Below are positions 36,071 through 45,961 of a DNA stretch of 64,000 nucleotides, piece by piece (position 1 is the first letter of the stretch; every line of letters starts with the position of its first letter). The notes below the pieces were generated by a model. That model did no database searches. It was not told where the DNA came from and saw only the letters and a program-made list of their open reading frames with translations. Source of the DNA: Astrobacterium formosum (GTDB taxonomy: Bacteria > Pseudomonadota > Alphaproteobacteria > Rhizobiales > Xanthobacteraceae); assembly GCA_030848545.1 (NCBI GenBank), contig JAVDCA010000017.1, positions 62,001 through 126,000 on the forward strand, written 5' to 3'. A program made the translations under genes and the position numbers.

Positions 36071-36583
36071 GGAGCACCTTTCGGTTGGATCGACGACGGT
36101 GTCGGCATAGCGCGCGCGGATTCGCGCGCGCCGTCGGTCCTGGCGTCACAGACGTCGGAGGCGTTCGCTCGAAGAGCGCGGCGTAACAGCGCGGCTGCGC
36201 CGTTGCTCGCGGGGTTCAAGTGCGAGCCTGTGGCCGACATGGTTAACGAAACCTTGATTGACCCAACGTCGCCGGCGGTGACGGGCCGTTACCGCGTGGT
36301 CGTAACGGCGACGCATGATCGATACGCGCCGCATCACCCTACCGGCCGGAGCACCTTCCTACCGGCGAACTGCGCGGACGCAGGTGTCGCGCGCGTCCGC
36401 AGCCACGCATCGGGCGATCTGCGAATCGAATCGTCACATCGCATCGGGAGCGCATCATCGTCGCGGCGGCGACGCGACAGGCGCTCCGGAGGCGCGGTAA
36501 GCAGAGTTTCTGATCGCCGCGCTGCTTTGATGTTCGTCAAGCCAAGCCCGTCGCGTTCGGCTACCTCTGAGATGGGGAAGCGC
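36071..36583. other. Gene-free stretch of 513 bp
   Basis: Between the divergent chemoreceptor and TPR-protein genes. A frame on the plus strand runs through it into the TPR gene, but its translation here is arginine-rich and lacks any family resemblance. The area around 36235-36265 (GGTTAACGAAACCTTGATTGACCC) is AT-richer and may hold the divergent promoters. No operator is recognised. Confidence 0.45.
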
Positions 36584-38281
36584 ATGGATTCGGAGTCTCG
36601 GACCGCGGTCGGCGGTGATGAGGTGCACGAGGCGCTGCGGCGGGTGTTCGCGGGCCCCGCCTTCGCGCGCTCCCCACAGTTGCGCCGCCTGCTCGAATAC
36701 CTGGTCGAACGCGCCCTCGCGGGCGATCAGCAGATCAAGGAATACACCATCGCGGTCGCGGCGCTCGGCCGTCCGGGCAGCTTCGATCCCGATCACGACG
36801 CCAGCGTCCGCGTGCAGGCGGGGCGGCTGCGCCGCAGCCTCAACACGTACTACACCGCGCAAGGTCGGGACGATCCGGTGCGGATCATGCTACCGGTCGG
36901 CAGCTATGCCGTCGTGTTCGAACGGCAACGGACCACACGCCAGGGTGCGGTGCCGTCGGCGCGGTGGTGGCGCGGGCGGTCTGAGGTCTTCATCGGTGTG
37001 CTGGTGCTGGCCATCGCCGGCCTGGCAGCCCCGGCAATGGTCTGCCTCCTGGGAACGGAGTCGGGCCCGCGGGTGGCCACGGCCGCCGTCATGACACCCA
37101 CCCTCGACGGCCTGCCGACCATCGTCGTCGCGCAGTTCGACGATTCTGCCGCCGGCATCGACCTATCGGTCATGCTCGGGCTGCGGCGCCGCCTGGCGGC
37201 CGTCTTCTCCCAGTTCGAGACCGCCAACGTGGTCCATGCCACGGGTCACGAGCCGGTCGAGTCGCCGCGGCCGGCGGCCGGCGAGCGCACCTATGAACTG
37301 TCGGCGGCCGTGACCCGGCAAGCCGACAGCGTCCGCGTTCGGTTCCAGTTGGCGGACCAATCCGCCGGCACGGTCGCATGGACGCAGGCCTTCGATGTCG
37401 AGCCCGGTGACAACGACGTTCAGCAGAAACGGATCGTGCACCGGCTGGCGACGACGCTGCTGCAGCCGTACGGCGTCATCACCAGCCGCGAGCGCGCCCA
37501 TCACTTGCACGGCGGCGGCGGCGACTGGCGCTATCGCTGCGTGCTGCAGGCCATGGACGCCTTGCGCGACGCCGACGAGATCGCCTATGCGGCCGCCCGC
37601 ACCTGCCTCGAACAGGTGATCGAGAGCGACCCGGCCCACACCCTCGCCTATGCCTATCTGGCTTCGATCCTCAACCGCTACCATCAGCATGGCGTCTCCG
37701 ATCAGCCGGGGCTGCTCGACGCGGCGCTCGCCGCCGCCCGGCGCGCCGTCCACACCAATCCGGTCAGCGCGCAGGCCCACTTCGCCCTGTTCATCACCCG
37801 TTTCAACATGCGCGACTTCGACGCCGCCGAAGCCGCCATGGCCCAGGCGCGAGCACTCAATCCGGACGACCTCCTGATTCGGTCCGAATACGGCGGACGT
37901 CTCGTCACCCTCGGGCGGGTCGACGAAGGCATGGCGATCCTGGAAGAGGTGGCGTACGCCTTTCAGGCGCCCCCGTGCACCCACGGCCTTTACGCCTTCC
38001 TGGGCCACTACCTGCGCGGCGACATGGGCGCAGCCCGCCGCCGCGTCCAGGAGCTCACCTGCCCGTCCTACCCGTTTGTTTTCCTCGTCAAGGCGCTCGT
38101 CGCCGCCCATGATGGCGACAAGGAAGCAGCCCGGCAGGCCTTCGCATCCCTTTGCGCCCTGATGCCGGCCTGGCGCAGCGACCTGCGCGCGATCCTCGGC
38201 CGCACGATACCGGACCCGGCCATCGTCGAGCGCATCCTGGGCGACCTGAACGCCGCCGGCGTGACGGCGGGCGGGCCGTAA
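36584..38281 (+). CDS. Membrane-anchored TPR protein with N-terminal CadC-like regulatory domain
   Basis: A 565-residue protein in three parts. Residues about 10-115 (FARSPQLRRLLEYLVERALA ... QIKEYTIAVAALGR ... VRVQAGRLRRSLNTYY ... PVGSYAVVFER) match a domain often seen before membrane segments in large TPR or adenylate-cyclase-annotated proteins of rhizobia and acidobacteria. One membrane helix follows at about 136-157. The rest contains an extracytoplasmic alpha/beta part and TPR-like helical repeats (about 330-500: HTLAYAYLASILNRY, VSAQAHFALFITRFNM, DDLLIRSEYGGRLVTLG). ATG 36584 has GGGGA 5-6 bases upstream; ATG 36572 and 36530 are in-frame alternatives. A ToxR/CadC-like one-protein signalling role is plausible but unproven. 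Confidence 0.8.
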   Translation: MDSESRTAVGGDEVHEALRRVFAGPAFARSPQLRRLLEYLVERALAGDQQIKEYTIAVAALGRPGSFDPDHDASVRVQAGRLRRSLNTYYTAQGRDDPVRIMLPVGSYAVVFERQRTTRQGAVPSARWWRGRSEVFIGVLVLAIAGLAAPAMVCLLGTESGPRVATAAVMTPTLDGLPTIVVAQFDDSAAGIDLSVMLGLRRRLAAVFSQFETANVVHATGHEPVESPRPAAGERTYELSAAVTRQADSVRVRFQLADQSAGTVAWTQAFDVEPGDNDVQQKRIVHRLATTLLQPYGVITSRERAHHLHGGGGDWRYRCVLQAMDALRDADEIAYAAARTCLEQVIESDPAHTLAYAYLASILNRYHQHGVSDQPGLLDAALAAARRAVHTNPVSAQAHFALFITRFNMRDFDAAEAAMAQARALNPDDLLIRSEYGGRLVTLGRVDEGMAILEEVAYAFQAPPCTHGLYAFLGHYLRGDMGAARRRVQELTCPSYPFVFLVKALVAAHDGDKEAARQAFASLCALMPAWRSDLRAILGRTIPDPAIVERILGDLNAAGVTAGGP

Positions 38282-38428
38282 CGGCGCTCGGCCGGCGCCC
38301 TGTCCCCGGCAATCGACCTTCGTGCCGACACGCAACCACTGCCGGCGTTTAACCAGGCGATTTCACGACACATTAAGCAGCTCGGGCCTAGGTTGGCTGG
38401 CACCTCTTCAAAGACACGGAAGCACCGC

Positions 38429-39580
38429 ATGCTGATCGAGGCATCGCATTGGTCTGCGCATACGGGTTGGAGGGGCGAGACCGGTGGGGTCGGCGAAAAG
38501 GCCGATCTGGTGCTGTATTTTGGCGACCGCGACATATTGCGCGACGGCGAGGTCTTCGAAGCATTGCGCTCGACCTATCCGGGCGCCCATGTGGTCGGCG
38601 GCAGCACCGGGGCGACCATCCTGGGCCGTGAGCTCGGCCATCACGACGCCGTCGCGGTGGCGCTGCGCTTTACGCGCACAGGCGTGCGCGTCGCGACCGC
38701 GCAAGTCGCGACGAAGTCCTCGTCCCACGCCGGCGGCGAAGCGCTCGCCCGCTCCCTCGTCGCGCCCGACCTTGCCGCCGTGTTCGTGCTCGCCGATGGC
38801 ATGAGCGTCAACGGCAGCCTGCTGACGGCGGGGCTGAAGAACGTCCTCGGCGATGCCTGCCCGATCTCCGGCGGCATGACCGGCGACGCCGGCGAATACA
38901 CCCAGGCGCTGGTCGGCGCCGACGCCGGCCCGAAAAGCAACGTCGCCGCCGCGATCGGCTTCTACGGCTCAAGCGTCCGGATCTCGTACGGACGCGGCTG
39001 CGGCTGGGACGCGTTCGGGCCGCGCCGGCGCATCACCCGCTCCGATGGCAACGTACTCTACGAGCTCGACGGCAAGCCCGCCTTCGAACTGTACGAGCGC
39101 TATCTCGGCGATGAGGTCGTCGACGGCGTGCCGGCAGGCGTACTGTTTCCGCTGCTGTTGTCGCATCCCGACCGGCCCGAACGCAGCTTCGTGCGCGCCG
39201 CGCTCGGCCTCGACCAGTCGGCCGCCGCCATGACGCTGGCCGGCAACGTGCCGGAGGGCTGGATGGCGCGCCTGATGCGCGGCAGCCTCGACCGGCTCTC
39301 GCTCGCCGCCGCCGCCGCGGCGCGCGAGGCACGTGACGGCCTGCCCGCCGCCGTCGACGGCGACCGCCTCGCCATCATCGTGAGCTGCACCGGCCGCATG
39401 CTGCTGATGGGCCAACGCACCATCGAGGAGGTCGATGCCGCCGCCCAGGAGATTCCCGCCGACGTCCATTGCGTCGGCTTCTATTCGTACGGCGAGATCG
39501 CCCCCACGGCGGCGCCGGAGCATGCCGAACTGCACAATCAGACCATGACGATCACCGGCCTCGCCGAGGTCGCGGCATGA
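38429..39580 (+). CDS. FIST domain sensor protein
   Basis: A 383-residue soluble protein with FIST_N (about residues 25-215: LVLYFGDRDILRDGEVFEAL, VVGGSTGATILG) and FIST_C (about 225-370: YELDGKPAFELYERYLG, IVSCTGRMLLMG, FYSYGEIAPTAA). FIST proteins are ligand-binding sensors; the NosP group binds nitric oxide through heme and controls neighbouring cyclic-di-GMP enzymes or kinases. The stop overlaps the start of a GGDEF gene (ATGA), the arrangement seen for NosP. ATG 38429 has CGGAAG 6 bases upstream. Whether it binds heme cannot be seen; amino-acid-like ligands are an alternative proposed for the family. Confidence 0.9.
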   Translation: MLIEASHWSAHTGWRGETGGVGEKADLVLYFGDRDILRDGEVFEALRSTYPGAHVVGGSTGATILGRELGHHDAVAVALRFTRTGVRVATAQVATKSSSHAGGEALARSLVAPDLAAVFVLADGMSVNGSLLTAGLKNVLGDACPISGGMTGDAGEYTQALVGADAGPKSNVAAAIGFYGSSVRISYGRGCGWDAFGPRRRITRSDGNVLYELDGKPAFELYERYLGDEVVDGVPAGVLFPLLLSHPDRPERSFVRAALGLDQSAAAMTLAGNVPEGWMARLMRGSLDRLSLAAAAAAREARDGLPAAVDGDRLAIIVSCTGRMLLMGQRTIEEVDAAAQEIPADVHCVGFYSYGEIAPTAAPEHAELHNQTMTITGLAEVAA

Positions 39581-40332
39581 CGCGCCGGCATCCCTTGCTC
39601 GCCCACCAGCTCGCCAAGGCGACCGGCGACGACGGCGCCGTCGACCTGTCGGCCCTGCTCGCGATGGTGGACGCCGCCTATGTGGAGGCCGATCAGTGGC
39701 GCCACCGCACCGATCGCGCCGCCCTGTTGATGTGCGAGGAGATGGAAGAGCTCAATGCCGAACTGCGCCAACTCGCCCATCACGACACGCTGACCGGCCT
39801 GCCCAACCGCGCCTATCTGATCGAACGGCTGGAGCAGGCGCTGGGACTCTCCCGCCAGGAGGGCAAGCGCGTCGCCGTCCTCTACCTCGACCTCGATCAT
39901 TTCAAGGAGGTCAACGACACGCTCGGTCACGCGGTCGGCGACGATCTCCTGCGGGTGGCGGCGGACCGGCTCAAAGCGGCGATCCGCGCCGGCGACACGC
40001 TAGCACGTCTCGGCGGCGACGAATTCGCGGTCGTTCAGACCGACATCGCGGTGGTGACCGACTGCGAAACGCTGGCGCGCCGCCTGATCGAGGTGCTCGA
40101 ACCCGCCATCGCGCTCGAGAACAATGCCATTCGGATCGGCGTCGCGATCAGCGATCCCGTCAGCCTGCCGACCGGCCCGCAACTGATGCGCAGCGCCGAT
40201 GTCGCGCTCTATCAGGTCAAGAACCGCCACCGCGGCGGCTGGTGCATTTTCGATCCCGAAGCCGGCATGGCGATCACGCTCGCCCCGACACAGAATGGCG
40301 CCGCACTGCCGGCGTTCGACGCGATCGCCTGA
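39577..40332 (+). CDS. Diguanylate cyclase (GGDEF domain)
   Basis: A 251-residue cytoplasmic protein. A short helical N-terminal part (about 1-65) leads into a complete GGDEF domain: LAHHDTLTGLPNRAYLIERL, metal-binding LDLDHFKEVNDTLGH, and the intact active-site G146-G147-D148-E149-F150. R137-A-G-D140, five residues before it, matches the RxxD inhibitory site, so product feedback is possible. It should make cyclic di-GMP. It is translationally coupled to the FIST sensor and has no sensor domain of its own, so the FIST protein is the likely input. Confidence 0.92.
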   Translation: MTRRHPLLAHQLAKATGDDGAVDLSALLAMVDAAYVEADQWRHRTDRAALLMCEEMEELNAELRQLAHHDTLTGLPNRAYLIERLEQALGLSRQEGKRVAVLYLDLDHFKEVNDTLGHAVGDDLLRVAADRLKAAIRAGDTLARLGGDEFAVVQTDIAVVTDCETLARRLIEVLEPAIALENNAIRIGVAISDPVSLPTGPQLMRSADVALYQVKNRHRGGWCIFDPEAGMAITLAPTQNGAALPAFDAIA

Positions 40333-40348
40333 TCCCCATCCAACCACA

Positions 40349-41317
40349 TCACGACTGGACGATGCGGCCGATCAGCGCCTTGGCCCCGGCGTCGTCGGCG
40401 AACTCATTTCTGAGTACGGCGGCGCGGGAGACGAATGGCGCCTTGTCCGGATGCGTGAAGGTCACCCCCATGGCGACGCATTTCGCCCGCGCGTCGACTT
40501 CGAACGTCTCCCACAGCTCGTTCATGCGCCGGTACGAGGCGCGCGCCGCCGCCTTCACGATCTGCTGTTCGGCCGGCGTGAAGCTCGCCCAGCGGGCCGC
40601 TGCGCAGAGGAATACGTCCGGCACCATGGTGTGCTCGTCGAACGAATAGTACTTCACAACTTCACCGTGACGGCCGACCACGAGTGCCCCGATGGAGTTC
40701 TCGGCACCGTCGACGATGCCGGCCCGCAGCGCGTTGTAGACGTGCTCCCAGGCGAGCGCGACGCCCTCGGCGCCGAACACCTGCATGAGACGGTGCATGG
40801 TGGGCGAAGGCTGGATGCGGATCTTCAAACCCTTGAGATGGTCCGGATGATCGATGGGCCGGCCGGCGTAGAAGCTGCGCGACCCGGCCTCGTAATAGGT
40901 GAGGCCGACGAGGCCCTTGCCCGCCGTCGTGGCGAGGATGGCATCGCCCACCTCGTTTTCCACCACGGTGCGCCAATGGGCGCGGTCGCGGAATACAAAG
41001 GGCAGGTTGAACACCCGATAGGTGGGCTCGATGCGCTCCATCACGCTCGCGGACGCCTTGACGAAGTCCAGCTTGCCGGCCTGCGCCTGCGCCAGGAGAT
41101 CGATTTCCTGGCCGATGACGCCGTCGGGAAAGATGGTGCATGTGAGGGCGCCGCCCGAACGGGCGGCGAGCTCGTCGGCGAATCCCTGCATGGCCGTATG
41201 CACCGGATGGCTGGTCGGCAGGCCATGCCCGATCCGCAGGCGCACGGCCTGAGCGCGCGCCACCGCCGGGCAGGCCAATGCGGCGCCGCCGAGCACGAGC
41301 GCGCGGCGCCTGGTCAT
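40349..41317 (-). CDS. TRAP transporter substrate-binding protein (DctP family), orphan
   Basis: A 322-residue periplasmic binding protein. MTRRRALVLGGAALACPAVARAQ has a double-arginine signal of Tat type. The mature part begins VRLRIGHGLPTSHPVHTAMQGFADEL, and the DctP motif GLKIRIQPSPTMHRLMQVFGA and EVVKYYSFDEHTMVPDVFL follow, including the arginine that binds carboxylates in this family. No DctQ or DctM membrane subunit is in the window, so it must work with a distant partner. ATG 41332 is an alternative start. Located downstream of eamA on the same strand. Confidence 0.88.
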   Translation of the reverse strand: MTRRRALVLGGAALACPAVARAQAVRLRIGHGLPTSHPVHTAMQGFADELAARSGGALTCTIFPDGVIGQEIDLLAQAQAGKLDFVKASASVMERIEPTYRVFNLPFVFRDRAHWRTVVENEVGDAILATTAGKGLVGLTYYEAGSRSFYAGRPIDHPDHLKGLKIRIQPSPTMHRLMQVFGAEGVALAWEHVYNALRAGIVDGAENSIGALVVGRHGEVVKYYSFDEHTMVPDVFLCAAARWASFTPAEQQIVKAAARASYRRMNELWETFEVDARAKCVAMGVTFTHPDKAPFVSRAAVLRNEFADDAGAKALIGRIVQS

Positions 41318-41492
41318 TGCGGCGCATGGCATTTCCTGCCCCCTGTCCGCTTCGCGGCCCGCGCCTCCCCAGGGCGGGCCATTCCCCAGACCCCTACTGT
41401 AGCATGCGCTCGCGCCGACGGGCGATACAAGGGCGCGTGATGATCAAGATAGCGGCGCGAACGGGCGCAGGACACCGGCGGAGTGCCGCCGT

Positions 41493-42380
41493 TCATCGCA
41501 TCCTTCGCACCAGTCGCAGCACGTCCGGCCCAAAGCTGTTCACCACCAGGCCGACGAGCACAGCGCCGCTGGCGAGAACCTGCGGGAGCGTCAGTTTCTC
41601 GCCGAGGAGGAGCCAGGCCGAGCCCATGCCGACGATCGGCACCATCAAGGGCAAGGGCGCCACTTTCCAGATGGAATGGCGGGCGATCAGCCATGCCCAC
41701 AGGCTGTAGCCCACGAGGCTGGCGCCGAGCGACAGGAAGGCGACGACGCCGGCGAGTTTCAGCGTCGGATGGGCGAGGCTCGAGGCGATGCGTGGCCCAC
41801 CCTCGAGGACCAGCGAGGCGAGGAGAAACGGCACGACGGGGACGATCGCACTCCAGGCGATCAGGCTCAGCGCGCGGGTCGGCCCGATCGCCTTGTTGAC
41901 CACATTGCCGGTGGCCCAGCACAGGGCGGCACAGAGCGTCAGGGCGAACCCCGGCAGGGTCGCGGCCTGGCCGCCGGTGCTGGCGACGACGAGGCCGACG
42001 AGGCCTGCAAGCGCGATCAGGATGCCGGCGAAATTGTGTGCCTGCATGCGCTCGCCGAACACGACCGCCGACAAAGCGAGCGTCATGAAGGCCTGCGCCT
42101 GCAGGACCAGCGAAGCGAGCCCGGCCGGCATGCCGGCATGGATGGCGGAAAACAGGAAGGCGAACTGGCCGAAACCGATCGTGAGGGCGTAAGCCGCGAC
42201 CAGCCGCAGTGGCACCTGCGGACGCGGCACCAACAGGACTGCTGGAAAGGCCACAAACAGGAAACGCAACGCGCCGAGGAGGAGCGGCGGCACGTCGTCG
42301 ACGCCGAGCCGGATGGCGACGAAGTTCAAGCCCCACACGGTGACGAGGAGGAGCGCGGCGAGCCGATCGAGGAGAGGCAT
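41493..42380 (-). CDS. eamA: EamA family exporter
   Basis: A 295-residue DMT-superfamily protein with ten predicted helices in two EamA halves. It is close to E. coli EamA/YdeD (299), the O-acetylserine/cysteine-pathway exporter: VWGLNFVAIRLGVDDVPPLL, FGQFAFLFSAI, GMPAGLASLVLQAQAFMTL and WKVAPLPLMVPIVGMGSAWL line up with it. The start ATG 42380 lacks a strong ribosome site, but the N terminus matches the family. Exact substrate specificity within the family is uncertain. Confidence 0.88.
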   Translation of the reverse strand: MPLLDRLAALLLVTVWGLNFVAIRLGVDDVPPLLLGALRFLFVAFPAVLLVPRPQVPLRLVAAYALTIGFGQFAFLFSAIHAGMPAGLASLVLQAQAFMTLALSAVVFGERMQAHNFAGILIALAGLVGLVVASTGGQAATLPGFALTLCAALCWATGNVVNKAIGPTRALSLIAWSAIVPVVPFLLASLVLEGGPRIASSLAHPTLKLAGVVAFLSLGASLVGYSLWAWLIARHSIWKVAPLPLMVPIVGMGSAWLLLGEKLTLPQVLASGAVLVGLVVNSFGPDVLRLVRRMR

Positions 42381-42604
42381 GGGGTCCGGGGCGGGCGGCG
42401 GCAGGAACGGCGCGACCTTATGGCACGCGCGGACGCCGGCGGCCAGGGCGCGCAGGAAGGGCGCGCAAGAGCCGCGACCGCCCCCCGGCCGTCATCGCGA
42501 GTCAGGCACCGGCCTTTGGCAGGCCCAGGCGGGATGAAACTGGCGTCCAGGGCTCGCAATGCACTACAAACTGCACCGTGACGCGACTGGAAGGAAGCAC
42601 ATCC

Positions 42605-43027
42605 ATGGCCTATTGGCTGATCAAGTCCGAGCCGGACGTGTGGTCGTGGGACGACCAGGTCGAGGCCGGCCCGAAGGGCACCGCCTGGACCGGGGTGCGC
42701 AACCACGCCGCCAAGCTCAACCTCATGGCGATGAAGAAGGGCGACCGCTGTTTCTTCTACCACTCCAATGTCGGCAAGGAGATCGTCGGCGTCGCCGAGG
42801 TCGTCCGCGAGGCCTATCCGGACCCGGAGGCCAAGCCCGGCGAACCGTGGGTGGTCGTCGACGTCAAGGCTCTCGCCCCGATGCCGAAGCCGGTCGGCCT
42901 CGCCGCCGTCAAGGCGGAGCCGAAGCTGGACGGCATGGCGCTCATGAAGCTGTCGCGGCTGTCGGTTCAGCCGGTGACGGCCGCGGAATGGAAGACCGTC
43001 TGCAAAATGGGCGGGATAAAGGAATGA
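42605..43027 (+). CDS. EVE domain protein
   Basis: A 140-residue protein that is almost entirely one EVE (PUA-like) domain: MAYWLIKSEPDVWSWDD, GVRNHAAKLNLMAMKKGDRC, FFYHSNVGKEIVGVAEV. EVE proteins bind modified bases in DNA or RNA (the thymocyte nuclear protein 1 group), and the WSWDDQ and RNHAA positions belong to the binding pocket. ATG 42605 follows AAGGAAG. It is alone; no restriction or modification genes are near. Confidence 0.92.
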   Translation: MAYWLIKSEPDVWSWDDQVEAGPKGTAWTGVRNHAAKLNLMAMKKGDRCFFYHSNVGKEIVGVAEVVREAYPDPEAKPGEPWVVVDVKALAPMPKPVGLAAVKAEPKLDGMALMKLSRLSVQPVTAAEWKTVCKMGGIKE

Positions 43028-43191
43028 CAGGGTTGCGATTTTTCACACAAATAACGTGATCGGATGGGAAGCCCACCACGTAGCCCAGAACAGGCGGCAC
43101 AGGCCCGAACCGGCCCACGAATTGCTCGCTTGACCCATTGCACCGATGTTTTCGACCCCCGCAGGTGTGTGACGCGTCCCGAGAGGTCACC

Positions 43192-43620
43192 ATGTCGTTG
43201 TCCGCCGTCAATTTTTGGGCCGTTCTCGCTGCCGCCGTCGCGGCCTGGCTTGCAGGGACCGGCTACTACACCGTCCTGGCGGAGCCATGGGCAAGGGCAC
43301 TGGGCACCAATACGGACCATCTGCGCCGGGAACGGGCCGCCAGAGCCGGCACGCTCGCGGCCTGGTTTCCGTTCCTCCTGGTCTTCGTCGCCGAACTCGT
43401 GATGGCGTTCGTCCTGGCCGTCCTGATGAGGGAGATGGACATCACCGGCCCGCGCGGCGGCGCCCTCACGGGCGCCCTGGCATGGCTCGGCTTGGTGGCG
43501 ACCACCAACGCGGTCGCGAACATGTTCGCCGACCGAAAGATCATGCTCACCATCATCGACACCGGCCACTGGCTCCTGGCCTTGCTGGTGATGGGTGGCG
43601 TCCTGGGCTGGTTCGGCTAG
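43192..43620 (+). CDS. DUF1761 membrane protein
   Basis: A 142-residue protein with four predicted helices, matching the DUF1761 layout: an N-terminal helix followed by GTGYYTVLAEPWARALG, two central helices, and the final HWLLALLVMGGVLGWFG. ATG 43192 follows GAGAGG. No function is known for the family. Confidence 0.85.
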   Translation: MSLSAVNFWAVLAAAVAAWLAGTGYYTVLAEPWARALGTNTDHLRRERAARAGTLAAWFPFLLVFVAELVMAFVLAVLMREMDITGPRGGALTGALAWLGLVATTNAVANMFADRKIMLTIIDTGHWLLALLVMGGVLGWFG

Positions 43621-43808
43621 GCGTCCGGCCTTCGCGGAAAGCGCCCGAACGGCTGGCGCCAGGCGGCCCCGCTCCTCCCCCTAAAGTGTGACAATCGACG
43701 CCTTGTGGGGTCTCCCGCCGCCGAAGCATAATGGCTGCTGAGGAAACACCCCCGGTTATCGCGGTTTGAGAGCGCCCCACCGAAGGCGCCGCGCGTGGAG
43801 GAAGCGAG

Positions 43809-45770
<1,962 letters not shown>

Positions 45771-45779
45771 GAGCTTGAA

Positions 45780-45932
45780 CATCCCTCCCCTGAAAGGGGA
45801 GGGTCCGCCCGAAGGGCGGGGGTGGGGTCACGCGGCGCAAACCAAAACTGCCGGTGCAAGAGGTGAGGCCAAGAGCCCCCACCCGGCGCCTTCGGCGCCA
45901 CCCTCCCCCGCGCAATAGCGCGGAGGAGGGAT
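45780..45932. repeat. Palindromic repeat family E, first copy
   Basis: A compound unit of small hairpins: CCCTCCCCTGAAAGGGGAGGG, GTCCGCCCGAAGGGCGGGGG and, at the right end, CCCTCCCCCGCGCAATAGCG followed by CGGAGGAGGG. The copy at 60111-60264 has the same order and length but a diverged centre. It lies between the convergent acs and glnE-like genes. Confidence 0.88.
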
Positions 45933-45961
45933 TGCGCGGTGGATGTGGCTAGGATGTGGAC

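Noticed and set aside
36251-36264. Possible fourth FNR box (TTGATTGACCCAAC)
   Set aside because: Only the left half-site matches; the right half is not ATCAA-like.
34547-36583. Upstream extension of the TPR-protein frame by about 680 codons
   Set aside because: This part lies opposite a complete chemoreceptor gene and translates to Arg/Gly/Leu-rich shadow sequence; the real start has its own ribosome site at 36584.
40349-42380. A TRAP transporter operon formed by dctP and the upstream membrane protein
   Set aside because: The upstream gene is a ten-helix EamA exporter, not DctQ or DctM, so the binding protein is an orphan.
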